Source: Palauibacter sp965207805
GTDB taxonomy: Bacteria; Gemmatimonadota; Gemmatimonadetes; Palauibacterales; Palauibacteraceae
DNA: 64,000 bases
Assembly: GCA_965207805.1 (NCBI GenBank)
Contig: OZ242312.1
Coordinates: 2,418,001 to 2,482,000 of the forward strand
Reading direction: 5' to 3'
In this document: piece after piece, positions 1 through 8,538 of the stretch
How positions within the stretch are numbered: position 1 is the first letter of the stretch
Layout: each line of letters begins with the position of its first letter
Translations under genes and position numbers: made by a program
The notes under the pieces: generated by a model
What the model was told of the DNA's origin: nothing
Seen by the model: only the letters and a program-made list of their open reading frames with translations
Databases searched by the model: none

Positions 1-2
1 GA

Positions 3-1652
3 TACCTCCGCTCCTTCCATGACCTGAGGCTCTTCAACGGCGCGGCCCTCATCGTCGACGCGGGCGAGATCCTGTTCGAGGGAGCGTTCGGCCGCTCCGA
101 CTTTGCGGGCGGCGGCGCCAACACCCCGCGCACGCGGTTTCGCATCGCCTCGCTGACGAAGCAGTTCACGGCCGCGCTGATCCTCAGACTCGAGGAGGAG
201 GGATTGTTGCGAGTCGAGGACCCGGTGGGCCGCTACGTCGAGGAGTATCCGCCGGAGTTCGCGGAACGGATCACGCTCCACCACCTGCTCACGCACACCT
301 CGGGGTTGCCGAGCCACACGAACGTCCCGGGGTTCATGGACTGGGAAGCCGCAACGCCGTTTTCGCCGCACGAGATCCTCGCGCTCACCTGGGAGGCCCC
401 CCTCTCCTTCGAACCAGGCACGGACTTCGAGTACTCCAACTCGGGCTACGTACTTCTGGGTTGGATCGCGGAACGCGTCACGGGACTGAGCTACGACGAG
501 GCCCTCCGCACGTATGTGCTCGAACCGCTGGAGTTGCGCGATACCGGGTACGATCATGCGCTTTGGCCGCCGGAGGGCCACGCCGGCGGCCACACGCGCA
601 ATCTCGTCGGCTATCGGCCGGCGCGCCTCATCGATCCGTCCGTGCCCTATTCCGCCGGCATGCTCTACTCCACCGTCGGCGACCTCGCTCGCTGGGCCTC
701 CAGCCTCTTCGTCGAAGGAGTCCTGTTCCGCAACCCGGAGACGCTGGTGCGCATGACGACCCCCGGTCTTGAATCCGGGTCGTACGGGTACGGCGTGGGC
801 GTGGGGACGCGCGATATCGGGCACGACAGCGGCGTGCGCGTCATCGAACACTCGGGAGGAATCTTCGGCTTCTCCTCCTACCTGCGCGTCTTCCCGGACC
901 ACGGACGCCTCATCGCGCTGCTGGACAACACGTCCTCCGACCTGGGACCGCTCGTGGAGGGTCTGACGAACGTCCTGTGGGGCGCCGAAGCGGTTCGCCC
1001 CAAACCGTCGATCGCGGAACGACTGCTGCCGATCGTCGCGGCGGGCGGGGTCGAGGCGGCGATGTCGAGGTTCGAGAACTGGCGGCGTACGCGACCGGAG
1101 GAATACGACTACTCCGCCGGCCAGATCCTGAGGCTCGCGGGCCATTTCCGGGAGGGCGAGCCGGCCACGGCCATTGCGATCCTCGAGGCCTACGCGGCCG
1201 GGACGCCCGAACTCCCCGCGATCCGCTTTGCGCTGTCCGAGCTTCACGAAGAGGCCGGGGCCGTGGACGCGGCGTCCGACCACATCCGGGAGGCGCTCGC
1301 GTACAACCCCGGGATGCCGCGGCTCCTGGAGCGTCTGGCGGATCTGGGCGGTGAGCCCGATCCGGCGCTTCGGCTCCCCATCGTGCGCCTGGAACCCGAC
1401 AATCTGTCCCTTTTTGTGGGCGAGTACCGCATCGACCCGACCACAACGCTGACCGTCACGCTCGAGGAGGGTGCTCTCCTGGCCGCGCGCACCGGCGAGG
1501 CGGCATTCCGACTCCTCCCGCAATCCCCGACCACCTTCCTTCTGCACGGTTCCGCCGTGCAGTTCGTGTTCGAGGTCGTGGACGGCGTCGCGCGGGCGGT
1601 CTCAGTGGTGGAGGCCGATCAGCGCCTCGTTTTCCCGAGAATCGCGAACTGA
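3..1652 (+). CDS. Serine hydrolase, beta-lactamase/penicillin-binding fold (5' truncated)
   Basis: The reading frame is open from base 3, so the true start and any signal peptide lie outside the window. The visible part has the full catalytic set of the beta-lactamase (PF00144) serine hydrolase/esterase family: SLTK at 150-161 (nucleophile Ser and its Lys), YSN at about 432-440 and HSGG at about 849-860 in place of the KTG triad. After the catalytic domain there are about 200 residues with a helical, TPR-like stretch (AIAILEAYAAGTPE, then DHIREALAYNPGMPRL) and a beta-rich tail, as in exported esterase-like members rather than true beta-lactamases. It is probably periplasmic and acts on an ester or amide; the substrate cannot be told. 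It lies 16 bp upstream of the flavoenzyme on the same strand. Confidence 0.9.
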   Translation, partial: YLRSFHDLRLFNGAALIVDAGEILFEGAFGRSDFAGGGANTPRTRFRIASLTKQFTAALILRLEEEGLLRVEDPVGRYVEEYPPEFAERITLHHLLTHTSGLPSHTNVPGFMDWEAATPFSPHEILALTWEAPLSFEPGTDFEYSNSGYVLLGWIAERVTGLSYDEALRTYVLEPLELRDTGYDHALWPPEGHAGGHTRNLVGYRPARLIDPSVPYSAGMLYSTVGDLARWASSLFVEGVLFRNPETLVRMTTPGLESGSYGYGVGVGTRDIGHDSGVRVIEHSGGIFGFSSYLRVFPDHGRLIALLDNTSSDLGPLVEGLTNVLWGAEAVRPKPSIAERLLPIVAAGGVEAAMSRFENWRRTRPEEYDYSAGQILRLAGHFREGEPATAIAILEAYAAGTPELPAIRFALSELHEEAGAVDAASDHIREALAYNPGMPRLLERLADLGGEPDPALRLPIVRLEPDNLSLFVGEYRIDPTTTLTVTLEEGALLAARTGEAAFRLLPQSPTTFLLHGSAVQFVFEVVDGVARAVSVVEADQRLVFPRIAN

Positions 1653-1668
1653 GTCCGCCGGCAGCCGC

Positions 1669-2787
1669 ATGCACGACTTCGCCGTCATCGGGCTCGGAGC
1701 GATAGGAAGCGCAACGGCGGCCGAACTCGTCCACCGAGGATATTCGGTGATCGGATTCGACCGCTACACGCCCCCGCACACGATGGGGTCGGCGCACAGC
1801 GACACGCGGATGATCCGCGAAGCCTGGTACCGAGGGTCTCCCTACGTGCCGCTCGTCCGCGATGCCTACCGGCGCTGGAAGAACCTCGAGCGCTCGTCCG
1901 GCAGGACGCTGCTGCGGACGGCCGGCGCCCTCATGATGGGGCCGGAAGACGGCCGCGCGTTCGCGGGGAGCCCGCTTCGGAGCGTCGCGCACCCGGACAC
2001 CGGCTACCTCCTCCTCTCCGTGGAGGAGGTGGTCGAGCGTTTCCCCTGGCTCCGCCCGGATCCCGGGACCGTCACCGTCTACGAACCAGGTGCCGCGATC
2101 CTCTCACCGGAGGCCTGCCTCAAGGCGATGCTGGAGGCGGCCGAGGGCGCGGACCTGCGCTTCGACGAGCCCGCAATCGGGTGGTCCGCTTCGGCCTCGG
2201 GCGTCCGGATCCGGACGGAACGGGGAGAATACCCGGCGCGGCGCCTCGCCATCGCCGCGGGAGCGTGGACTCCGCAGTTGCTTCCCGGACTTCCCCTTCC
2301 GCTCGAAGTGGAGCGCACAGTGCAGTACTGGTTCGAACCTGCGGGGGAACACACCCTCGCGCTCCCCGATGGCCCTGCCTGGGTGTGGGAGCTCGAACGG
2401 GAGGGGACGTGGTACGGCTTCCCCCCGACGACGCGGGGCCTGAAGGCGGGGATGCACTTTCAGGCCGGGCGCCGGACCGATGTCGAGCGGGTCGACCGCG
2501 AGGTCGGGACCGTGGAGACGGAGGAACTGCGAAGGCTGTTCGGGCGGTACGCGCCGGGGTTGGCGGGCGCGCTGGCCCACGCGTCCGTCTGTCTCTACAC
2601 AAACACGCCCGACGAGGATTTTATCCTGGACCGCCACCCCGACCATCCGGAGGCGGTGCTGTTCGCCGGCGGCTCCGGCCACGCGTTCAAGTTCGCACCC
2701 GTCCTCGGGTCGCTCATGGCCGACCTACTCACGGATCATCCGTCCTCCCGGGACCTCCCCCCCCTTTCCATCGACCGCTTCCGCTGA
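1669..2787 (+). CDS. solA: FAD-dependent amine oxidase, N-methyltryptophan/sarcosine oxidase family
   Basis: At 372 residues it has the length of the MTOX/MSOX family. The start is the ATG at 1669, just before a Rossmann dinucleotide motif (AVIGLGAIGS, GxGxxG at residues 8-13); the frame is open further upstream but without homology. Cys308 in SVCLYTNTPDEDF is at the position of the cysteine that binds FAD covalently in these enzymes, and SGHAFKFAPVLG near the C-terminus is the family's flavin-site signature. The expected reaction is oxidative N-demethylation of a secondary amino acid with O2, giving formaldehyde, H2O2 and the primary amine. Whether the substrate is N-methyltryptophan, sarcosine or another N-alkyl amino acid is not decided by the sequence. 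The 3' end overlaps the convergent efflux pump gene by 59 bp. Confidence 0.88.
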   Translation: MHDFAVIGLGAIGSATAAELVHRGYSVIGFDRYTPPHTMGSAHSDTRMIREAWYRGSPYVPLVRDAYRRWKNLERSSGRTLLRTAGALMMGPEDGRAFAGSPLRSVAHPDTGYLLLSVEEVVERFPWLRPDPGTVTVYEPGAAILSPEACLKAMLEAAEGADLRFDEPAIGWSASASGVRIRTERGEYPARRLAIAAGAWTPQLLPGLPLPLEVERTVQYWFEPAGEHTLALPDGPAWVWELEREGTWYGFPPTTRGLKAGMHFQAGRRTDVERVDREVGTVETEELRRLFGRYAPGLAGALAHASVCLYTNTPDEDFILDRHPDHPEAVLFAGGSGHAFKFAPVLGSLMADLLTDHPSSRDLPPLSIDRFR

Positions 2788-5700
2788 GGGGCCCGGCGAA
2801 GCGCAGGAAGAGGGCGGGAACGACGACCATGTTGAGCGTGGTGGACGTCAGGAGGCCCCCGAGCACGACGACGGCGAGCGGGGCCTGGATCTCCTTGCCG
2901 GGCTCGCCGATTCCCAGCGCGAGCGGTACGAGCGCGAGGCCCGCCGTGAGCGCCGTCATGAGGATGGGGCTGAGGCGCTCCATGGACCCGCGCCGGATGC
3001 TCGGGCGGAGCTCGGCGCCCGCGGCACGCAGGTCCTGATAGCGGCTCACGAGAAGGATCCCGTTCCGCACCGCGATGCCGAACAGGGTGATGAACCCGAC
3101 CAGCGTCGCGATGTTCACGGTGCCGCCGATGAGCAGCACCGCGAGCACGCCTCCCGCCAGCGCCAGAGGCAGGTTCACCATGAGAAGGGCGGCGATCCGG
3201 GCGCTCCCGAAGGCTCGGAACATGATGAGGAAGATGGCGGCGATCGAGAACAGCGAGAGCAGCGTGATGCGCCGCGTCGCCTCCCGCCCGCTCTCGAACT
3301 GCCCCCCATACTGGACGTAGTAGCCCGGCGGGAGGCCGACCTCCGCCGCGACCCGCGCCTGGAGCTCCTCGGCGGCTCCGCCGACGTCGCGTCCCGCGAC
3401 GTTCGCACTCACGACGATCTTCCGTTGCACGTTCTCGCGGCTGATCGCGTTGGGCCCCAGCGACGGCACGATCGAAGCCAGTTGCGACAGCGGCACGGTC
3501 GTGCCCGCGGGGGTCGTCATCAGCGTCCTGCCGATCGCCGCGGGGTCCGTGCGGTGTTCGTCCGCGTAGCGAACCACGAGATCGAACGCGCGGTCGCCTT
3601 CCCGGATGAGCGACACTTCCTCTCCCTGGAACGCAACATCGACGGCTGAGGCCATCTCCGCCGGGGTGACGCCGTGACGGGCCATCGCGCGGCGGTCGGC
3701 GCGGACCTGAAGCTGGGGTATGTCCGCCTGCCTCTCGACGGAGACGTCCACGAGGCCCTCCACCGTCCCCGCGACGGTCTCGATCTCGCCGGCGATGTCG
3801 CGCAGTTGCCGCAGGTCGGGTCCGAACAGGTTCGCCGCGATGGCCGCCCGGGTGCCGGAGAGCATGTGGTCGATCCGGTGTCCGATCGGCTGTCCGATCG
3901 TGACGTTGGTCCCGGGAAGTCCCGCCAGATCGTCCCGGAGGGCGGCCATGACCTCCTCGAGGTCGTGCTCCGAGAGGTCCAGCCGCGCGTCGACCTCGGA
4001 GGCGTTGGCGCCCTGCGCGTGCTCGTCGAGTTCGGCCCGGCCGGTCCGCCGCGACGTGGAAACGACGGCTGGGTGCGCCAGAAGCTGGCGCTCTACGCGG
4101 GCCCCGATCGCGTCGGACTCCACCAGCGACGTCCCGGGCAAGCTCACGACGGAGATGGTCAGCGTCCCCTCCTGGAACTCGGGCAGGAATCCGCGTCCCA
4201 GCGAAGGCATGAGGGCCAGAGTGCCGACGAGCAGGAGCGCCGAGCCGCCAAGCACGGCCCCGGAACGGCGAAGCGCCCCGTCAAGGACCCGCCCGTACGC
4301 CCGCTCGAGTCCCCGCATCAGCCACGGCTCGCGCGGGCGGCCGATCGCCCGGTCCCCCGGCAGCAGCATGTGGCAGAGTGCCGGCGTCACAGTGACGGCG
4401 ACGAGCAGCGACGAGAGAATGCTCACGATGTACGCCAGCCCCAGCGGCCGGAGCATGCGCCCTTCCACGCCGGAGAGGAAGAAGAGCGGAACGAAGACGA
4501 TGGAAATGATGAGCGTAGCGCTCAGGATCGGGTTCCGGATCTCCCGCGCCGCGTCCCGGACGAGGGCCAGCGACCGGCGTCGGCGTTCCGGCGGGCGGCG
4601 ACGATCTTCGCGCAGGCGGCGGTACACGTTCTCGACGACGATGATCGCGTCATCGACGAGCGCGCCGATGGCAATGGCCATGCCGCCCAGCGTCATCGTG
4701 TTGATCGTCCCTCCGAGGAGCCGCAGCACGATGACGGCCAGGGCCAGCGAGAGGGGGATCGCGAGCACGGAAATCGCCGTCGTCCTCAGGTTCCACAGGA
4801 AGAGCAGGAGCACCGCGATGACGAGCAGCGCTCCGTCGCGCAGGGCTTCGATCACGTTTTCCACCGCGAGCGATATGAAATCGGCCTGTCGGAACACGGA
4901 CCTCTCGAAGGCCACGCCCGCCGGGAGTTCCGCTTCGAGCTCGTCCAGTTCGGCGTCGATCCGCTCCGTCAGCTCCAGCGTGTTGGCGCCGGGCTGCTTC
5001 TGGATCGAGAGCACGACGGCGGGCTCCGCGTTCACGGAAGCGGTGCCGAGCCGGACGCGCGGACCAATCCGAACGTCCGCCAGGTCCTCGATGAGGACGG
5101 GTACCCCCTCCCTCGCCGCGACGACGGTCAGGCCGATCTCCTGCAGGTCGCGCGCGCGACCGATGCCGCGGATCAGGATCTCGCGACCGCCCGAACGATA
5201 GACGCCTCCGGACGCGTTCCGGTTCGATCCCGCCGCCGCCTCCAGTACCTCGTCGAGCCCGACGCCGTATGCGAGCAGACGCTCGGGATGGATCAGGACC
5301 TGGTACTGGCGAACCTGTCCGCCGATCGAAACGACCTGCGAGACTCCGGGCACGGCGAGCAGCCTTCGCCGCACGGTCCAGTCGGCGACCGTCCGTGCCT
5401 CCATGAGTTGCGTGGCGGGCGCGCTCATGCCGACGAGCAGAATCTCACCCATGATCGAACTCACCGGCGCGAGGACGGGCGCGCTCACGTCCTCGGGCAG
5501 TTGGGCCGTGGCGAGCTGGAGGCGCTCGTTCACGATCTGCCGGGCGCGGAGGATGTTCGTGCCCCAGTCGAAATCCACCCAAACGATGCTGATCCCCTGG
5601 GCCGAACTCGACCGGACCCGGCGCACCCCGGCCGCTCCGTTCACCGCCGTTTCGATCGGGAACGTGACAAGACTCTCGACCTCTTCCGGGGCGAGTCCGT

Positions 5701-6025
5701 GGGCATCGCTGAGCACCGTAACGGTGGGAGCGGTGAGGTCGGGAAAGACGTCGACGGGCAGCGTGGCCCCCACCCATCCCCCGCCCGCCAGGAGGAGGAC
5801 CCCGGCGGCCACGGCGAGGAAGCGGTTCTCCAGCGAGGTTTGGACCAGCCGGTCCAGCAGTCCATGCAGGAGGCCTGGCGGATCTCCCGCCGGTCCGGAT
5901 GCGCTCAGTGCGGATGCCCGTGATCCGAGACCTCGACGTCGCCGAGCGAGGCCAGTCTCACCTGATAGGCGCCGACGGCGACCACCTGTTCGCCGTCCGC
6001 AACCCCGGAGTGGACGATGGTCCAC
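2729..6025 (-). CDS. Heavy-metal efflux RND pump, CzcA/CusA family
   Basis: This is an inner-membrane proton/metal antiporter of the HME-RND family, of family length (about 1050 residues of homology). It has a first membrane segment after LENRF, the porter motif VDVFPDLTAPTV, the charged TM4 relay GALVDDAIIVVENVYRRL, a second membrane block from about residue 900, and FQEGTLTISVVSLPGTS typical of CzcA/CusA. The frame opens at a GTG at 6025, but that would overlap the adaptor gene by 121 bp and the first 45 or so residues look non-native. There is no ATG, GTG or TTG between it and the first membrane helix; a CTG at 5908 overlaps the adaptor's stop. The start is therefore uncertain. The adaptor lies directly upstream. 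No outer-membrane factor gene is present here. Confidence 0.93.
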   Translation of the reverse strand: MDHRPLRGCGRRTGGRRRRLSGETGLARRRRGLGSRASALSASGPAGDPPGLLHGLLDRLVQTSLENRFLAVAAGVLLLAGGGWVGATLPVDVFPDLTAPTVTVLSDAHGLAPEEVESLVTFPIETAVNGAAGVRRVRSSSAQGISIVWVDFDWGTNILRARQIVNERLQLATAQLPEDVSAPVLAPVSSIMGEILLVGMSAPATQLMEARTVADWTVRRRLLAVPGVSQVVSIGGQVRQYQVLIHPERLLAYGVGLDEVLEAAAGSNRNASGGVYRSGGREILIRGIGRARDLQEIGLTVVAAREGVPVLIEDLADVRIGPRVRLGTASVNAEPAVVLSIQKQPGANTLELTERIDAELDELEAELPAGVAFERSVFRQADFISLAVENVIEALRDGALLVIAVLLLFLWNLRTTAISVLAIPLSLALAVIVLRLLGGTINTMTLGGMAIAIGALVDDAIIVVENVYRRLREDRRRPPERRRRSLALVRDAAREIRNPILSATLIISIVFVPLFFLSGVEGRMLRPLGLAYIVSILSSLLVAVTVTPALCHMLLPGDRAIGRPREPWLMRGLERAYGRVLDGALRRSGAVLGGSALLLVGTLALMPSLGRGFLPEFQEGTLTISVVSLPGTSLVESDAIGARVERQLLAHPAVVSTSRRTGRAELDEHAQGANASEVDARLDLSEHDLEEVMAALRDDLAGLPGTNVTIGQPIGHRIDHMLSGTRAAIAANLFGPDLRQLRDIAGEIETVAGTVEGLVDVSVERQADIPQLQVRADRRAMARHGVTPAEMASAVDVAFQGEEVSLIREGDRAFDLVVRYADEHRTDPAAIGRTLMTTPAGTTVPLSQLASIVPSLGPNAISRENVQRKIVVSANVAGRDVGGAAEELQARVAAEVGLPPGYYVQYGGQFESGREATRRITLLSLFSIAAIFLIMFRAFGSARIAALLMVNLPLALAGGVLAVLLIGGTVNIATLVGFITLFGIAVRNGILLVSRYQDLRAAGAELRPSIRRGSMERLSPILMTALTAGLALVPLALGIGEPGKEIQAPLAVVVLGGLLTSTTLNMVVVPALFLRFAGPLSGSGRWKGGGGPGRTDDP

Positions 6026-7410
6026 GACCCGTCCGAGGGACCGGTCTCCACCACTCGCCGTTGAAACGCTTCGCCGCCGACCTTGACGTAGACGACGGAG
6101 AGCCCGTCCTCGTCCAGGATCGCCGCCGACGGGACCGCCACGCCTTCCACGGGCTCACCGAGGAGCAGATGCCCTTCGGCCAGCATCCCCACCTTGAGCT
6201 CCCCGTTCGGGTTCGCCACCGCGAACCGGACCGGCAACGCCCGGCTCCCGGCATCGATGATGCTGCCCACGGACACCACGCGGTCGGCTTCATGCGCGTG
6301 GGTCGCGCCTTCGACGGTGAACCACGCCCCGTGGACTTCACTGGCCGCCTCGGCGTGGCGGGCCGGAACCCGCGCGACGAACCACAGCGTGTCGGGACGC
6401 ACCACCGTGAACGCGTGTGTCCCGACGGCGACGTGCTCGCCGGGGGCCACGTGGCGATCCGCGATCACTCCCCCGATCGGACTCCGAAGCTGGTAGACGT
6501 GCGGGTCGAAACCGTCGTCCCCGTCGGTAGAGTGAATGCCTCCCACGGCTTCGAACGCCGCCCGGGCCACCGCGACGTTGTGGCGCGCCTCCTCCAGGCG
6601 GCGCTCGGCGATGGCGCCGGCCGCGAAGAGGCGCTCCGTCCGATCCGCCTCGCGCTCGGCGTCCTCCACGTCCGCCCGCATGCGGGCGTACGAGTCGTCG
6701 AGGCTCGTGGGGGCGATCAACGCCAACGTCTCGCCCTCCCGCACGATTTCACCCGGTGCGGGCGACGGTCCCTGGACGAGCAGGAGGCCTGCCACCGGCG
6801 TCGAGACGTGCGCGAGACCGCCCGCGGGGGCCGTGATCTCTCCGGTGACGGGGATCGAGTTCGGAATCCGGCGAAGCTCGGCGACCGCAATCTCGAACGG
6901 CATCGCCCACTGCTCTTCCTTCGGCAGCGCGATCAGCCCGGGAAGCGGCTGCTCCACGTCGTGGGGGAGCGCATCTTCGCTCGCGAACACCTGCAGCTGC
7001 CCAACCGGAATCGCGTGGTCCGCGCCGCGGGCCGTGAGGGTCAGATCCGCTCGCCACGTCCCCGTCTCCGTGAGGGTCGGGCTTGCACTGTAGATGCCCG
7101 GGGTCGCCGGGGCCGGGATCAAGACCTCTGCGCGGGCGCCGCCCGGCCCCCGGAGCAGCAACACGAGGCGCCCCTCCCGGACCGGCTTCCAGTCCGCCAG
7201 CCAGGTGAGGTGGATTTCCCACGGATCGCTCGCGACCCCCCGGACGTGCGGCGGGTACTCGACGAAGAGTTCGAGCGACTCGGTCCAGTGCGTTACGACG
7301 CCCCCGCCGGCATGTGAGTGATCGGCTGCCGCCGCCTCGCCGGCGGACGGCGAGTCACACCCCACACAGGGGAGCAACGCCACTAGGGCAACCGCCCGGG
7401 TCACGCGCAT
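5905..7410 (-). CDS. Periplasmic adaptor (membrane fusion) lipoprotein of heavy-metal RND efflux
   Basis: It links an RND pump to an outer-membrane channel. The start is fixed by an excellent ribosome binding site (AGGAGG, 4 bases before the ATG at 7410). The first 18 residues form a lipoprotein signal ending in the lipobox LPCVGC. A His-rich stretch follows (DHSHAGGG), then a domain of about 110 residues unlike the usual adaptor N-terminus. Next come the barrel-sandwich hybrid (GGLAHVSTPVAGLLL), a helical hairpin (DSYARMRADVEDAEREADRTERL) and the second lipoyl half (QLRSPIGGVIADR), as in CzcB/CusB. The C-terminus SDHGHPH ends in a His cluster that could bind metal. It is the first gene of a two-gene operon with the pump. 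Specificity (Cu, Ag, Zn, Co or Ni) is not evident. Confidence 0.9.
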   Translation of the reverse strand: MRVTRAVALVALLPCVGCDSPSAGEAAAADHSHAGGGVVTHWTESLELFVEYPPHVRGVASDPWEIHLTWLADWKPVREGRLVLLLRGPGGARAEVLIPAPATPGIYSASPTLTETGTWRADLTLTARGADHAIPVGQLQVFASEDALPHDVEQPLPGLIALPKEEQWAMPFEIAVAELRRIPNSIPVTGEITAPAGGLAHVSTPVAGLLLVQGPSPAPGEIVREGETLALIAPTSLDDSYARMRADVEDAEREADRTERLFAAGAIAERRLEEARHNVAVARAAFEAVGGIHSTDGDDGFDPHVYQLRSPIGGVIADRHVAPGEHVAVGTHAFTVVRPDTLWFVARVPARHAEAASEVHGAWFTVEGATHAHEADRVVSVGSIIDAGSRALPVRFAVANPNGELKVGMLAEGHLLLGEPVEGVAVPSAAILDEDGLSVVYVKVGGEAFQRRVVETGPSDGSWTIVHSGVADGEQVVAVGAYQVRLASLGDVEVSDHGHPH

Positions 7411-7554
7411 GACACCTCCTGGACTGCGCACCTGTCTTGTCCGCTCAACGTTGCCCCACCCACGGCCGCGGGCCAGAGCCACCGAAACCTCGACCGGGGA
7501 ACGGCCCGTACTGTACCTTGAGGCCTACGCCATGCGCGGATAAAGGAAAAGCCG

Positions 7555-7617
7555 ATGAAAAAGATCGCCATCGCCGTCGCCGTGATCGTCATTCGGAAGC
7601 TGCTCAAGAAGCTCTGA
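7555..7617 (+). CDS. Possible 20-residue membrane peptide
   Basis: This very short ORF encodes MKKIAIAV, a run of Val/Ile, then RKLLKKL: a hydrophobic core flanked by Lys/Arg, as in small membrane peptides. A purine-rich AAAGGAAAA lies 4-12 bases before the ATG and can serve as a ribosome binding site. It stands alone, divergent from the efflux operon and convergent with the signal peptidase gene, in the largest gap of the window. I recognise no family. Support is limited to the start context and composition. Confidence 0.35.
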   Translation: MKKIAIAVAVIVIRKLLKKL

Positions 7618-7642
7618 CGGCGGACGGAGTACTCCCGACTCG

Positions 7643-8416
7643 TTAGTCCGGGGAGGGTCCGATCCTTCCCGGTCTCATCGCCGTGAGGAATTTCACCGGC
7701 TTCAGCGCGTCACGGTCGTACGAGAAGTAGATGAAGAAGGGCCTGCCTCGCATCTTCCCGCGCTCGACGAAGCCCCAGAACCGTGAATCGAGACTCTCGT
7801 CCCGGTTGTCCCCAAGCATGAAGTAGCGTTCCGGCGGAACCACGACGGGCCCCCAGTTGTCCCGCGTGGGTTCGTACTCGCCCCGCTCCGGGTCCGGAAT
7901 CAGGTGGTCCAGTTGCCACCGCATGCGGGGATCCCCTTCATCCGGCTGGCGCGGATTTCGGCGGACGTAAGGTTCGTCGACGGCCTCTCCGTTCCGGTAC
8001 AGGAGGCCGCCCTCCATTCGGAGCGTGTCGCCCGGCAAGCCCACGGTACGCTTGACGATATCCAGCCCCGGAGAATGGTCCGCCCTGAACACGATGATAT
8101 CCCCGTACACCGGCTCGGCGTATCCCGGTATGCGGGCATTCGTAAACGGGATCGGGGCACCGAGCGAAGTCTTGTTCACGAGCAGGAAATCGCCGACGAG
8201 GAGAGTCCCCTCCATCGACCCCGACGTAATCACGAACGTGGCCAGCAGGAACGTCCGGAAGAAGAGGAAGATGAGGGTCGCGACAAACAGGGTGCGCGCC
8301 CAGTCGCGGAACCACTCGGCGCTGAACGCCGGCGGAGATGGGGGACGTTTCCGCTTCCCTTCCGCGGCTTCGTCCGCCTCTCGCGTGCCATCCTTTGCTC
8401 TGCGACCTCGTGCCAT
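7643..8416 (-). CDS. lepB: Signal peptidase I
   Basis: This membrane-anchored serine protease removes signal peptides from exported proteins. It is 257 residues long, with a charged N-terminal extension, one membrane segment at about residues 42-62, the catalytic serine in SGSMEGTL (Ser67; the usual Pro after Met-x is Gly here), and the general-base lysine in DIVKRTVGLPGD (Lys122). The conserved box GDNRDESLDSRFWGFV follows, with the substrate-groove strand motif PVYGDIIVF between. All required residues are present. It is 122 bp downstream of the outer-membrane protein gene on the same strand. The many exported proteins in this window would be its clients. Confidence 0.96.
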   Translation of the reverse strand: MARGRRAKDGTREADEAAEGKRKRPPSPPAFSAEWFRDWARTLFVATLIFLFFRTFLLATFVITSGSMEGTLLVGDFLLVNKTSLGAPIPFTNARIPGYAEPVYGDIIVFRADHSPGLDIVKRTVGLPGDTLRMEGGLLYRNGEAVDEPYVRRNPRQPDEGDPRMRWQLDHLIPDPERGEYEPTRDNWGPVVVPPERYFMLGDNRDESLDSRFWGFVERGKMRGRPFFIYFSYDRDALKPVKFLTAMRPGRIGPSPD

Positions 8417-8538
8417 GTATTGGGGCGCTTGTTACGGGGACCGCTGGCGCGCCGGGCGCCGGGCGTCGTCGTTGATTACGGCGGACGCTACTCTGCGGCC
8501 ATGTCAGCCGCCACGCAAACGTCCGGCGCTCGGGGTCG

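Noticed and set aside
3674..5923. A 749-codon plus-strand ORF antisense to the efflux pump
   Set aside because: It is opposite a clear RND pump; the product is rich in Arg, Asp, His and Gln with no fold, the usual shadow of GC-rich coding.
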